NCBI GenBank assembly: GCA_026391555.1
Contig: JAPLEB010000093.1
Location: forward strand, 21,674 to 85,673
Reading direction: 5' to 3'
DNA from: Bacteroidia bacterium
Lineage (GTDB): Bacteria; Bacteroidota; Bacteroidia; Bacteroidales; VadinHA17
Length of the DNA stretch: 64,000 nt
The notes beneath the pieces were generated by a model. It was not told the DNA's origin. It did not search any database and saw only the letters and a list, made by a program, of their open reading frames with translations. The first letter of the stretch is position 1. Each line of letters opens with the position of its first letter. Positions 1 to 9,902 of the stretch are shown piece after piece. The translations under genes and the position numbers were made by a program.

Positions 1-719
1 ATTCAATTAATATCGGAAGATTACTCCCTCAATCGGTATACTATTTTTATGCATGGTCGAGACTCTCGGAGAGAGTTGATGACAAAGCGGTCTTCAGTGT
101 GCCATCAGGCAATTTCGGGAACCTGATGGGTGGACTTATTGCCCGTAAAATGGGCCTTCCAGTTAAGCAATTTATTATTTCAACAAATGAAAATGATGAG
201 GTTCCTGAATTTTTACGAACCGGGAACTACAAATCAATCAGTCCATCAAAGAATTGCATTTCAAGTGCAATGAATGTTGGCCACCCAAGCAACCTGGCAA
301 GAGTTGTGGCCCTTTACGGAGGAATGATGGATGAAACAGGAATCATTATCAAAGCGCCTGACCTGAATAGAATGCATGAAGATCTCTTTGCAGTAAGTGT
401 AACCGATGAAAAGACAAGGTTGACAATTGCAGAAATTTACAAACAATATAACATCCTGATCGAACCACACGGAGCTATTGCATGGCAGGGAATAAACGAA
501 TATTTCAGGTTTTATAAAAACTACAATTCTGAAAAGCAACTTTGCATTTCTCTTGAAACAGCTCATCCTGCAAAATTCCCTGAGGAGATCCGGCAAATTA
601 TTAATGTAGACCCCATCCTTCCGCCATCTCTTATTGGCCTGGCTGAGAAAACCGAAAGTTATTTTTCGCTGGAAAATGATTATGAAAGGTTTAAGGCCCT
701 CATTCTAAAATATTATTAA
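1..719 (+). CDS. thrC: Threonine synthase, C-terminal part (5' end outside window)
   Basis: PLP enzyme that converts O-phosphohomoserine to threonine in the cytoplasm. The ORF track starts at an internal ATG (99), but the frame is open from base 3 and reads SINIGRLLPQ and then VPSGNFGN, both typical of threonine synthase. The SGNFGN loop contacts the PLP cofactor in this family. The PLP lysine and the N-terminal domain must lie upstream of the window. The rest (GHPSNLARV, IEPHGAIAWQG, ETAHPAKFPEEI) also fits ThrC. ThrH follows after about 20 bases, which suggests a threonine biosynthesis operon. This is a partial gene because of the window edge, not a broken one. Confidence 0.93.
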   Translation, partial: SINIGRLLPQSVYYFYAWSRLSERVDDKAVFSVPSGNFGNLMGGLIARKMGLPVKQFIISTNENDEVPEFLRTGNYKSISPSKNCISSAMNVGHPSNLARVVALYGGMMDETGIIIKAPDLNRMHEDLFAVSVTDEKTRLTIAEIYKQYNILIEPHGAIAWQGINEYFRFYKNYNSEKQLCISLETAHPAKFPEEIRQIINVDPILPPSLIGLAEKTESYFSLENDYERFKALILKYY

Positions 720-738
720 CAAGAATAACCATCTAAAT

Positions 739-1368
739 ATGTATATAGTATGTTCTGATCTTGAAGGTGTATTTGTGCCGGAAATATGGATAAATGTTTC
801 TAAACAGACAGGAATTGATGAGCTTAAACTGACCACACGTGATGTAAGTGACTATAATGTCCTCATGAAAGGGAGATTAGAATTATTACGTAAACATGGT
901 CTTACGTTACTTGATATCCAGAAGGTTATCTCGCGTCTTAAACCACTTCCCGGTGCATTGGAATTCGTTGACTGGCTCCGTACACTTTCCCAACTTATAG
1001 TTGTTTCTGACACATTTATCGAATTTGCTGATCCTCTTCTTAAACAGTTGGGAAGACCGACTCTTTTGTGCCATCATCTGACCACAGACACAGCAGGTAA
1101 CATAATAAATTATAACCTAAGGCAGAAAGATGCAAAAAGAATGGTGGTTGAAGCACTTCAAAGCCTTAATTACAAGGTAATTGCTATTGGCGATTCCTAC
1201 AATGACATTTCAATGCTCAGAAAAGCAGAGTTTGGAATATTATATAACCCTCCACAGAATGTGATTGACGAAAACAACGATCTGATGGTTGTTAAATCCT
1301 ATTATGATCTGAAGGAGATCATTTCGCAACTTATTGCCAAGGAACGGTTACCAGACACAGTCTCTTAA
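739..1368 (+). CDS. thrH: Phosphoserine phosphatase / homoserine phosphotransferase ThrH (HAD family)
   Basis: 209-residue HAD-superfamily enzyme. All HAD motifs are visible: nucleophile motif DLEG (Asp7, Glu9), VVSDTF (motif II), RQKDAKR (motif III lysine) and GDSYND (motif IV). The pattern DLEGVFVPEIW followed by TTRDVSDYNVLMK is characteristic of Pseudomonas ThrH, which dephosphorylates phosphoserine and can move the phosphate to homoserine. The length matches ThrH (about 205 residues). It starts 20 bases after thrC, so it probably shares its transcript and feeds phosphohomoserine to threonine synthase. Plain SerB-type phosphatase activity is the main alternative. Confidence 0.88.
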   Translation: MYIVCSDLEGVFVPEIWINVSKQTGIDELKLTTRDVSDYNVLMKGRLELLRKHGLTLLDIQKVISRLKPLPGALEFVDWLRTLSQLIVVSDTFIEFADPLLKQLGRPTLLCHHLTTDTAGNIINYNLRQKDAKRMVVEALQSLNYKVIAIGDSYNDISMLRKAEFGILYNPPQNVIDENNDLMVVKSYYDLKEIISQLIAKERLPDTVS

Positions 1369-1427
1369 GAATTGTTCTGAATGCCACAAATACCTTTATT
1401 AATCACCTGAATTATTTTCCTGAAATA

Positions 1428-2273
1428 CTATTGTAAAATTTCTGATGTATATCGATCTGCAACATCACTCTGATCTTTCGACAAGCCAGAAATAATTACG
1501 ATTATATTATCCTTCCATGCCAGAAAAATAGTTCCGTTATATCCGTCTTTTAACATATATCTGCCACTTCCCGCACCGACTGCATCCATCCCGGTTGCTG
1601 CAAGATAAGTTTCTATCGATTTCATTGCCTCCGCGGGGGAATTGTTTTCCATTATAAAGATGGAAAAGTTATCGCTCCCTGCTTCATAAATTGCTTTATA
1701 TGCTTTGTTCAGAAACTTATGTCCAAGAACACTTTCATTAATGTAAGTTTCTTCATTTATCTTTTTTCCAATTTCGGGGAACTGTGAAAGCATTGCAGGC
1801 ATTTCGGAATCTCCCCTAAGCATGCTGGCAACTTTAAGAGCCAGTGATTCAGCCGATTGCAATACTTTTTCACTAATTGAATAGGTCCTGATCTTGACAT
1901 AATAATTTTCTTTAAAGAAATTAATTGCACCATCAGCAATATATCCCTGAGCTCCAATATTCATGAACCTGAAGGAAGGAGAGCGTTCAGTTGAATATAT
2001 GCCGAAAGCCAGTGTTTTATCGCTGTGCCGGTATATCTCGAGCTTAATGACATTCTTACCCTTCTTATATTCTGCAACATGCAGATCAATGAACCCGTAG
2101 GCGAGATATGTATCAGCTGCCCCGTCAATAAAATCCCAGAGGTTATCAGGAACAAAGACGGGATAGTCGGTGGTCTTTTTAAAACCTGCAAGTTCCGGAA
2201 AGGTAAAGTCCTGAGCTAATGCTAATCCGGAAAACACAATCAGTACAAATCCGATAAAAATAAATTTTCTCAT
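1428..2273 (-). CDS. Secreted DUF6599-like protein of unknown function
   Basis: 281 residues with a clear Sec signal peptide (MRKFIFIGFVLIVFSGLALAQ, cleaved near 20). The segment NLWDFIDGAADTYLAYGF resembles the conserved 'WDYINGAAD' region of the DUF6599 family of secreted proteins. No catalytic motif is recognised. It stands alone between the convergent thrH and a same-strand aldo/keto reductase whose start lies more than 1 kb upstream. The family name is recalled from sequence resemblance; the function is unknown. Confidence 0.7.
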   Translation of the reverse strand: MRKFIFIGFVLIVFSGLALAQDFTFPELAGFKKTTDYPVFVPDNLWDFIDGAADTYLAYGFIDLHVAEYKKGKNVIKLEIYRHSDKTLAFGIYSTERSPSFRFMNIGAQGYIADGAINFFKENYYVKIRTYSISEKVLQSAESLALKVASMLRGDSEMPAMLSQFPEIGKKINEETYINESVLGHKFLNKAYKAIYEAGSDNFSIFIMENNSPAEAMKSIETYLAATGMDAVGAGSGRYMLKDGYNGTIFLAWKDNIIVIISGLSKDQSDVADRYTSEILQ

Positions 2274-2297
2274 TTCTGATAAATTAAATTAAATTAA

Positions 2298-2314
2298 GAA
2301 TCCCTAATGGATTC
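2298..2314 (-). terminator. Weak hairpin downstream of the aldo/keto reductase gene
   Basis: A 6-bp stem (gaatcc / ggattc) with a 5-base loop lies just beyond the minus-strand stop at 2327. On the minus strand it is followed by a T-rich run (ttaatttaatttaa). The stem is short, so this is only a possible terminator. Confidence 0.3.
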
Positions 2315-2326
2315 GTAAAAACTTTT

Positions 2327-3520
2327 TTAAGTCAGAAAATCTGCAGGAACATTTACCAACCGGGATATATCTGCTATTTTCTCTCTGATATTGAAATTTT
2401 TAGTACATTCTACTTTACAGATGTTACACCCATTACACGGATTATCATTCGTACCCAGCTCTCCAAGCAGAGAGTAAGCCATTGCCGGGTCTGAATAACC
2501 ATAAGCATACATATATGCTCTCATCAGATCAGGAACCGGAAGGTTCATAGGACAAGCCGGAATACATTTGCTGCATCCTGTGCAGTAGAGACCGGTTTCA
2601 GCACTTGCAATAATAATGTCATTCTTTTCCTCTTCTGTAATCGAAATGTCAGTAAGCAGCTTAACATTAAGATCGAGCTGATCAAAGTTAGTCATACCAG
2701 GTACTGTTGTATGAATATCCGTATTTGATAAAACCCATTTCAAAGCAGCCGTGGAATTAACCGGCCTGGTTTTTTCCTTGTCAAGGAATCCACCTGCCAA
2801 TGTCTTCATCGCGACAATACCTATTCCTGCTTCATTAGCTTTTTTAATCGCAGAATTTAATTCGTTGATATAGGCGTGTTTAAAATTGTAGGCCGTCAGT
2901 ATTACATCCCAGTTATCTGTTGCAACAGCAGCATTAATAACATCTGGTTCATTACGGTGTGTCGAGAACCCCATAAACCTTATTTTTCCATCTTTTTTTA
3001 ATTTCTTAACTGCATTAATAATTGGCTTATATTCAAGAAGTTCCGGATTATTAACAGCATGAACGTATAGAATGTCAACATAGTCCATCTTTAGTCTGGA
3101 AAGGCTGGTATTGAATTTCGTAAGAAAATCTTCAGCAGTAGTTTTGCTGGTAGGTTTACCCTCCTTGTCCAAACCCACAGCTCCTACTTTTGTAGCAATA
3201 AAAAATGAGTTTCTGGGGTAATCAATTAAAAGATTTCCAAGCATTGTTTCGTTATTGCCATTCTGGTACCCGTTAGCAGTGTCAAAAAATTTAATACCTT
3301 TTTCATAGGCAGCCTTGCAAAGGTTTGGATTATCAGCCTTCATTACGCCAAAACTGATTACAGGAACCTTCATTCCGGTTTTTCCCAAGGTTCTATAGAT
3401 TATATTTTCCGCCTGATCTGATGATACTGCCGATACTAATGAGGGTGAGAATGCAACGATTCCGGCAGCGCCTGTTATTCCTGTTCTGAGGAAACCTCTT
3501 CTGTTTATACTTTTCATCAT
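2327..3520 (-). CDS. Tat-exported aldo/keto reductase with C-terminal 2[4Fe-4S] ferredoxin domain
   Basis: 397 residues. The N-terminus carries a twin-arginine signal (NRRGFLRTGITGAAG), implying export of a folded, cofactor-loaded enzyme. Residues about 40-320 form the aldo/keto reductase barrel, with the catalytic tetrad represented by FDTANGY (Asp, Tyr), the IATK lysine and the LYVHAV histidine. The C-terminus has two ferredoxin motifs, CTGCSKCIPACP and CNGCNICKVEC, each CxxCxxCxxxC. This family is common in anaerobes; substrates are mostly unknown. The Fe-S tail suggests electron exchange with another redox carrier rather than with NADPH alone. It has its own promoter region and is not tightly linked to neighbours. 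Confidence 0.88.
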   Translation of the reverse strand: MMKSINRRGFLRTGITGAAGIVAFSPSLVSAVSSDQAENIIYRTLGKTGMKVPVISFGVMKADNPNLCKAAYEKGIKFFDTANGYQNGNNETMLGNLLIDYPRNSFFIATKVGAVGLDKEGKPTSKTTAEDFLTKFNTSLSRLKMDYVDILYVHAVNNPELLEYKPIINAVKKLKKDGKIRFMGFSTHRNEPDVINAAVATDNWDVILTAYNFKHAYINELNSAIKKANEAGIGIVAMKTLAGGFLDKEKTRPVNSTAALKWVLSNTDIHTTVPGMTNFDQLDLNVKLLTDISITEEEKNDIIIASAETGLYCTGCSKCIPACPMNLPVPDLMRAYMYAYGYSDPAMAYSLLGELGTNDNPCNGCNICKVECTKNFNIREKIADISRLVNVPADFLT

Positions 3521-3556
3521 AATATAATTTTGATTTTAAAGGTATGATATGATCTA

Positions 3557-4309
3557 TTATTTTAAGTTTCTGATACGTACGGTAATATCGGTATCCTTTA
3601 AAAGTTTTACTATTTCATCCGTGTTAGTGTCTCCAAAATGGTAGGGGTATAAAATTTTAGGCTTAAATGCCCTTGCCGCATCAGCAACCATTTCAGGAGT
3701 CATCGTATATGGAAGGTTCATTGGAAGAAAAGCGACATCAATATTTTTCAGCGCTTTCATTTCAGGGGTGTTTTCAGTATCTCCTGCAATATAAAACCTT
3801 TTACCCCCGATAGTGAGAATATATCCGACCCCTGCTCCTTTCGGGTGAAAAGGCTGACCAGGTGCGCGTTCATTAACAATATTATAAGCGGGTACGGCTT
3901 CAATAATAATGTTATTGATTTCCTGCCTGTCGTCCGCCCTCATAGCCATAGCCCATGAAACTTTTGCAGTAGAGTTTTCATTGCTGAATAACAGGGTTCC
4001 CTGCTTCTTCAGGTTATTAATCAGGTTAACATCAAGATGATCACTATGCTCATGGGTAACCAGGATAATGTCGGCTTTTGGAAGAAAATCGTAACTTCCT
4101 GAACTCCGTACCGGGTCGATGTAAATAACAAAACCGTTCACTTTATACATGAGTGATCCATGTCCGAGGAAGTGCATTTCAACTGTTCCTGCAGAGGTAT
4201 TTATTTTGTCAAAAGCAGGAAGGTCCTGAGAATAAGCCGAAATGGTCATTGAAATAATTATTATGGTTAGAAAAAATTTTAAAGCTCTGTTTAAATAGTA
4301 GTTTGCCAT
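3557..4309 (-). CDS. Exported metallo-beta-lactamase-fold hydrolase
   Basis: MBL-fold protein with the zinc motif THEHSDHLD (HxHxDH), a GDTENTPE loop and a late YPYHFGD histidine, as in the UPF0173-like group of putative metal-dependent hydrolases. The ORF track begins at a TTG (4339); the ATG at 4309 is preferred because it places the signal peptide (FFLTIIIISMTISAYSQ) near the N-terminus, giving about 250 residues. It lies 36 bases downstream of, and on the same strand as the aldo/keto reductase start, so it has a separate upstream promoter region shared divergently with the C25 protease. The substrate is unknown. Confidence 0.82.
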   Translation of the reverse strand: MANYYLNRALKFFLTIIIISMTISAYSQDLPAFDKINTSAGTVEMHFLGHGSLMYKVNGFVIYIDPVRSSGSYDFLPKADIILVTHEHSDHLDVNLINNLKKQGTLLFSNENSTAKVSWAMAMRADDRQEINNIIIEAVPAYNIVNERAPGQPFHPKGAGVGYILTIGGKRFYIAGDTENTPEMKALKNIDVAFLPMNLPYTMTPEMVADAARAFKPKILYPYHFGDTNTDEIVKLLKDTDITVRIRNLK

Positions 4310-4463
4310 AAAATGAAAATTAGAATCTACAATGTTCAAATTCAGTTGTAAAAATACGAATTTTATGTTTTAATCAAATTTAATCCGGTTACAATCATTA
4401 TATGTTGAATTTTTAATAACTTGCCTCCAGAATTTAGGTTATAGTGTTAATTAATTAACATTG

Positions 4464-7400
4464 ATGCGTTTAGGGAAAGATAAACAGGCTATTTTATTAG
4501 CAGTTTTTCTGCTTTTATCAGCATCAGCCGGCGGACAGGCAGGAAAAAGTTTCAAATACCAGTTTGATGGTAATTTGCAGAAGAGTGATGCCATTACCGA
4601 AAATCAATCTCTAATCATAAATTATTCAATATCAGAACTTAACGTTGAATGTGTTACAAATGATAATGGTTCTTTTTACCGAGTCTCAATCGCGGGCCAC
4701 ACTCCTACCGCCACTCCGGGTAAACCTGAGCTTCCGGTATTTAGCCGTTTGATCTCAATTCCTGATGGATCTGAATATAATGTGAAGATTTCTGAAGTCC
4801 GATCATCCAAAATCAATCCTTCGGGGGAAAAACTTGAAGGTGTTCTTTTCCCGGTACAGGAGGGTGAAACAAAGGAAGTTCAGCAAAGAAAACCTGATTT
4901 TAAAATTGACAAAACGGTGTACGCGGCAAGGGGATTAATCTCCTCTGACACAGTAAGAATTGAATCGTTAGGTATAGTAAGAAATAATAAACTGGCTAAC
5001 CTGTATGTTTTCCCGGTAAGATATAATCCACATTCGAACGTGCTCGAGGTTATTACTTCCATGAAGATTGAGATAACTTTTTCATATCCCGACAATATTG
5101 TGTCAAAATCTCTATTACCTGAATCGGCACTTTTTAATGAATCACTTGGTAAAGGAGTACTTAACTACAATCCCCGGGATGTAATTCCTGGTTACTCCGA
5201 CCAGCCCGTGAAGATGGTAATCATCACCGACTCTGCTTTCAGAAAGCAGCTTGAGCCATTTTTAAAATGGAAAACCCAGAAAGGTTTTAAACTTAAGGTC
5301 CTGTACAAAGGAGCCGGTCTGGCAGGTAATACCTATACTCAATTAAAGGATACTCTGACAAATATTTACAAAGCCTCATCCGAAACCGACCCTCCGCCTG
5401 AATATCTGCTGATCATCGGAGACGTGAACAGAGTGCCTTATTTAAATACCGGATATCCTTACTATAATATCACCGACATGTATTACGGTGAATTTGATGG
5501 TAATGGCGATTATATTCCTGAAATGTATATCGGAAGGCTTCCCGTTGCCGACACAACTGAATTAAAATCTGTGGTTAATAAAATAATTCAGTACGAGAAG
5601 TTTCAATTTGCCGATACTAATAAATTCTATTCACGGGCATTAGCTGCTGCAGGTAAAGATGCCTATTATGCAAATTACATGAACGGACAGGTGAAATATG
5701 CAATATCAAACTATCTGACAAAAATCAATAAAATAAATGAATATCACTTTTATAATCAATCAGCCAGCAATGACTCAATAAAAAAGCTGATTAATTTTGG
5801 AGTTTCATTCATAAATTACACGGGCCATGGCAGTTCTGACGGCTGGTTATACTCTAAAGATCCACCTTACTCTTATTATTTAAAGACTTTGGATGTAGGA
5901 GGGCTGGTTAATAAAAATATGTATCCATTTGTAATCAGTAATGCCTGCCAAACGGCCATGTTTAATATTGCTTCTTCATTCGGAAATAAAATGGTTCTTT
6001 CCGGAGAAAAGGGGGCAATTGGGTTTATTGGATGCTCAGCCAACTCTTACTGGGATGAGGATTATTACTGGGCCGTAGGACCCCGATCACCTTCTGCAGA
6101 TTCCACCTATCAGGGAACAGGGCTCGGGGCTTATGACCGGCTATTTCATACACACGGGGAACCTGCTTCAGACTGGTATTTCACCATGGGACAGGTTAAT
6201 TATGCAGGTAATCTTGCTGTGAGCGCAAGTACATCCTCATGGAAGAAGTATTATTGGGAGACCTATAACCTTATGGGAGATCCAAGTGTTATTCCCATCC
6301 TGGGGAAACCTGATACTTTCAACATCTCATTACCTGATACACTTCCAAATGGTATTAAATCTCTTTCGCTGAATATTGAACCGTTTGCATATTTGTCTGT
6401 ATCGCATTTTGATACTCTATGGGATGCTTCATTTGCAAGTCCTTCAGGATCAGTTACACTTGATATGCCCGGGTTATCTTATGATTCATGCATGATTGTA
6501 ATTACAGGCCAGAACAAATTACCTCTGATTAAGACAATATATTTTTCCGATGTCAATAAGGAATTCATTAATCTGACCTCCACCGGCATAAATGATAGTC
6601 AGGGAGATGGCAATGGCCAGGCTGACTTTGGAGAAACATTTTACCTGAACCTTAAAGTCAGTAATCTTGGTTTAACAGATGCCAGCGGCCTTTATGCAAA
6701 AATATCGTCATCCTCCGACTGGATAACAATTAACAACGATTCAGTATTAATTGGAAATCTTCCGGCCAAATCAGATACTGTTCTTTCAAATAACCTGGGT
6801 ATTGCTATTTCCGATAATGTCCCTGATAAAGGATTAGTTACGATTAAGCTGATGCTGAAAGATCAGAAATCAGAGAAACATTATACTATTGATATTTGTA
6901 TTCATGCATCCGAACTCCAGATACTGAATTGCATAATAGATGATAAGACATTAGGAAATGGCGACCAGATTGCCGATCCGGGAGAAATTTTTAACCTTGT
7001 TTTTAAGGTTCGGAACCAGGGAAGCAGTGATATATCAGGACAATTTACTATTGTCAGTCCCAATGAAAAAATCGAAATCTTAGACCTATATGGCAAATCA
7101 GGAATAATGAAATTTGGGGAGATTACTGATATTCCGATAAAAGTAAAATTACCAGAGACAATCTCATCCGGTAGTTTCATTTTAGTTTCGGCAACACTCA
7201 ATTGCAGTCCGTTCCTGATAAATAAGGACTTCTCTTTCAGGGTTGGCAGGATTAGAGAGAGTTTTGAATCATTATCATTTAATGTCTTCCCATGGATCAA
7301 TAACAGTAAAATACCATGGTCAATAGCCGGAACTAGTTCATATGACGGTAGTATTTCAGCCAGGTCGGGCGCTATCAATGATAATGGATCCACTTCATTA

Positions 7401-8261
7401 ATAATAAGGACCATTTATGCAACCGCCGATTCTGTTAAATTCTTTTACAAAGTTTCATCTGAAACTAACTATGATTTCCTTTCTTTCAGGCTTAATGGCA
7501 CCGAGGTTTTCAAAAAATCGGGAGAAACAGGATGGACAAAGAAAGCAATTCCTGTAACAGCCGGGCTAAATAAAATGGAATGGATTTACTATAAAGACGG
7601 CACCAAACTTGAGGGTTCAGATTGTGCATGGATCGACATGATTGATTTTGCAGGATCAGGTACTGTCAAATACATTCAAAAAGACATCCAGGTTGCAAGA
7701 ATAGTAACACCGGTTCAAAAGGACCAAAATGGACAAGGAACTGTAACGGTAAAAGTTATGAACATTGGTAAGGACACTCTAAATGGCTTCAATCTGGCCT
7801 ACGAGGTCAATGATCATTTACCCCCAGTAACACAATATTTCGAAAACCCGGTTATTCCTTACGGTGATTCGTGTACAGTTTCATTCAAGACAAAAACTGA
7901 TATGTCGAAATCAGGCATTTATAAAATCACTGCTTACGTTGTTGACAATAACGATGATTACATTTTTAATGACACATTACGAGTCAGTTTTGAGAACAAA
8001 AAAATCGATGAGATATTTGTATTTCCGAATCCATTTACAGATCAGTTTACAATACTTATCAATTCCCAGGCTGCTGATAAACTTCAGATATCCATTACCA
8101 ATATTTCAGGAGTTAAATTGTATAACGTTGAAAAAGAGATCATCAGCGGAAAGAATGCAATAATTATTTCTGATGTCAGATTATTACCTTCCCTTTATTA
8201 TCTAAATATCCGCGGAGCTACAGTCAATAAAACCATATTCGTTCTAAAAATAAATAAGTAG
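4464..8261 (+). CDS. C25 (gingipain-like) cysteine protease with type IX secretion C-terminal domain
   Basis: Large secreted protease, 1265 residues from the ATG at 4464 (the track's TTG at 4461 is immediately upstream). A Sec signal peptide is followed by a propeptide-like region, then the C25 catalytic domain with His455 in NYTGHGS and Cys495 in SNACQT. Two similar beta-sandwich modules follow, each with an acidic repeat (DGNGQADFGE, LGNGDQIADPGE) and a NxG segment. The C-terminus from about residue 1180 (VFPNPFTDQF ... TIFVLKINK) is a type A sorting domain of the type IX secretion system. It is therefore expected at the cell surface or in the medium. No T9SS genes are in this window. Confidence 0.93.
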   Translation: MRLGKDKQAILLAVFLLLSASAGGQAGKSFKYQFDGNLQKSDAITENQSLIINYSISELNVECVTNDNGSFYRVSIAGHTPTATPGKPELPVFSRLISIPDGSEYNVKISEVRSSKINPSGEKLEGVLFPVQEGETKEVQQRKPDFKIDKTVYAARGLISSDTVRIESLGIVRNNKLANLYVFPVRYNPHSNVLEVITSMKIEITFSYPDNIVSKSLLPESALFNESLGKGVLNYNPRDVIPGYSDQPVKMVIITDSAFRKQLEPFLKWKTQKGFKLKVLYKGAGLAGNTYTQLKDTLTNIYKASSETDPPPEYLLIIGDVNRVPYLNTGYPYYNITDMYYGEFDGNGDYIPEMYIGRLPVADTTELKSVVNKIIQYEKFQFADTNKFYSRALAAAGKDAYYANYMNGQVKYAISNYLTKINKINEYHFYNQSASNDSIKKLINFGVSFINYTGHGSSDGWLYSKDPPYSYYLKTLDVGGLVNKNMYPFVISNACQTAMFNIASSFGNKMVLSGEKGAIGFIGCSANSYWDEDYYWAVGPRSPSADSTYQGTGLGAYDRLFHTHGEPASDWYFTMGQVNYAGNLAVSASTSSWKKYYWETYNLMGDPSVIPILGKPDTFNISLPDTLPNGIKSLSLNIEPFAYLSVSHFDTLWDASFASPSGSVTLDMPGLSYDSCMIVITGQNKLPLIKTIYFSDVNKEFINLTSTGINDSQGDGNGQADFGETFYLNLKVSNLGLTDASGLYAKISSSSDWITINNDSVLIGNLPAKSDTVLSNNLGIAISDNVPDKGLVTIKLMLKDQKSEKHYTIDICIHASELQILNCIIDDKTLGNGDQIADPGEIFNLVFKVRNQGSSDISGQFTIVSPNEKIEILDLYGKSGIMKFGEITDIPIKVKLPETISSGSFILVSATLNCSPFLINKDFSFRVGRIRESFESLSFNVFPWINNSKIPWSIAGTSSYDGSISARSGAINDNGSTSLIIRTIYATADSVKFFYKVSSETNYDFLSFRLNGTEVFKKSGETGWTKKAIPVTAGLNKMEWIYYKDGTKLEGSDCAWIDMIDFAGSGTVKYIQKDIQVARIVTPVQKDQNGQGTVTVKVMNIGKDTLNGFNLAYEVNDHLPPVTQYFENPVIPYGDSCTVSFKTKTDMSKSGIYKITAYVVDNNDDYIFNDTLRVSFENKKIDEIFVFPNPFTDQFTILINSQAADKLQISITNISGVKLYNVEKEIISGKNAIIISDVRLLPSLYYLNIRGATVNKTIFVLKINK

Positions 8262-8310
8262 TGCATTTCTGACACTATATTAATATGTCAACCAGCCCAT
8301 GATATGGCTT

Positions 8311-8348
8311 TGAACAAAAAAAAGGCTGACGGAAGAACCGTCAGCCTT
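8311..8348 (-). terminator. Rho-independent terminator of the 8415-9902 oxidoreductase
   Basis: A perfect 11-bp stem (aaggctgacgg / ccgtcagcctt) with a 5-base loop. Read on the minus strand the stem is followed by a run of eight or more T residues, so it terminates the minus-strand oxidoreductase gene. It may also help stop the C25 protease transcript that ends 50 bases away, although no T tract follows on the plus strand. Confidence 0.85.
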
Positions 8349-8414
8349 AAATTAACTATACGAAAATTTTTATTAAATTTCTTTAATATTAATATTTCTT
8401 AACCAAACATCTGA

Positions 8415-9902
8415 TTACACCGGCATATCTGGTAATGTATAACCTTTGCTGTAATTATGTTTAACCATCTCAGCAGCAAACTGTTTTGCGTTCATCGGAT
8501 CAGTCCATTTTTTGTTAAATTTTGGATCGCCATCTGTGATGGTGAAATTATCTGAAATACAAATTTTCAAACTTTCAGTATCGCTGATATTAGTGAATTC
8601 CATCTTTTCACCATTCCATTCAAGTTCTTTGTTAAGACCCTGGAGTCGTACAGCAAGAACACCCATAACAACCATTTCGTTAAATGGACCTGCTTGTGAA
8701 AAATCAGATTTAGAAAGAACTCTGCTTTCCGGGCTCTCTTTACAAGCTCTTACCCAGTCCATCTCGTGTTTTCCATCTTCAACCCTGCGTTCTGTTTTAG
8801 GAACATTTGGAACACGACCAGACAACAGCCATGGGTCGACGCCATAACAACCGCAAATAAGGGTATCTTTTGAACCATGGAAGATAACACCGCCACCACG
8901 ATTATTCATATTTTTTCCTTCCGGCCAGCCTTTTGGTTTTGGAGGTTGCAGACCACCATCATACCAGGTAACTACAACCTCAGGGTATTTAATTTTTGAG
9001 CCTTTTGGTGCAATTCTTTCGGGATATGTTAATGTAACCATCTGTGCATTAGGTGCGCAGTCAGATAAAAGAAGTGTTGAACTGCCCTGAGCTTTGATCG
9101 GGTATTGCAATTTCAGACCTTTGAATACCGGGTGAAGAATATGGCAAGCCATGTCGCCAAGTGCTCCTGTTCCGAAATCCCACCAGCCTCTCCAGTTCCA
9201 TGGAGTGTATATGCTATTATATGGACGCATCCGGGCCGGGCCTATAAAAAGATCCCAGTTAAGTGTTTCAGGAACCCATTCACCTTTTGGGACATTTAGT
9301 CCTTGTGGCCAGATAGGACGATCAGTAAATGCTTCAACTCTTCTAATTTCACCAATCTCACCATTCTGTATCCATTCTGTTGTAAGATTAACTCCTTCTC
9401 CAGAAGAACCCTGGTTACCCATTTGAGTTGCAACCTTATATTTTGCAGCCAGTTTGGTTAATAACCTTGATTCATAGACCGAGTGTGTCAGAGGTTTTTG
9501 AACATAGGCATGTTTGCCCATGGTGATAGCATTTGATGCTGCGACGCAATGCGAATGGTCAGCAGTTGCAACAATAACTGCATCGATAGATTTACCCATT
9601 TCATCATACATCTTTCGCCAATCCCAATAAGCTTTTGCATCCGGGTTTGCAGTAAATACCTTTTTTGCATATCCCCAGTCAACATCGCACAGAGCGATAA
9701 TATTTTCAGTTGGGGCAACAGCTTTTAAATTTGAATTACCCATACCACCAATACCAATAACAGCGATATTCAGCTTGTCGCTGGGGGCCTTGTGGCCAAA
9801 GCCACTCATAACTGAGCCAGGAAGTATCGTCAGACCTGCTGCAACAGTACCGGTTCTTTCAATAAATGACCGTCGTGTAATGTTTTTCGAATTTTCTTTC
9901 AT
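8415..9902 (-). CDS. Tat-exported Gfo/Idh/MocA-family oxidoreductase
   Basis: 495 residues. It has a twin-arginine signal (TRRSFIERTGTVAAG), then a Rossmann NAD(P) fold (VIGIGGMGNSNL) and the family hallmark GKHAYVQKPL (an EKP-type lysine motif). The C-terminal alpha/beta domain follows. Such exported family members oxidise sugars or glycosides at the expense of a tightly bound nicotinamide cofactor. The neighbouring DUF1080 and TIM-barrel proteins belong to families linked to cleavage of oxidised glycosides. A strong terminator follows the stop codon. The actual substrate cannot be read from the sequence. Confidence 0.9.
   Translation of the reverse strand: MKENSKNITRRSFIERTGTVAAGLTILPGSVMSGFGHKAPSDKLNIAVIGIGGMGNSNLKAVAPTENIIALCDVDWGYAKKVFTANPDAKAYWDWRKMYDEMGKSIDAVIVATADHSHCVAASNAITMGKHAYVQKPLTHSVYESRLLTKLAAKYKVATQMGNQGSSGEGVNLTTEWIQNGEIGEIRRVEAFTDRPIWPQGLNVPKGEWVPETLNWDLFIGPARMRPYNSIYTPWNWRGWWDFGTGALGDMACHILHPVFKGLKLQYPIKAQGSSTLLLSDCAPNAQMVTLTYPERIAPKGSKIKYPEVVVTWYDGGLQPPKPKGWPEGKNMNNRGGGVIFHGSKDTLICGCYGVDPWLLSGRVPNVPKTERRVEDGKHEMDWVRACKESPESRVLSKSDFSQAGPFNEMVVMGVLAVRLQGLNKELEWNGEKMEFTNISDTESLKICISDNFTITDGDPKFNKKWTDPMNAKQFAAEMVKHNYSKGYTLPDMPV

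Noticed and set aside
4461-4463. TTG start codon for the C25 protease
   Set aside because: The next codon is ATG in frame and the signal peptide is complete from there.
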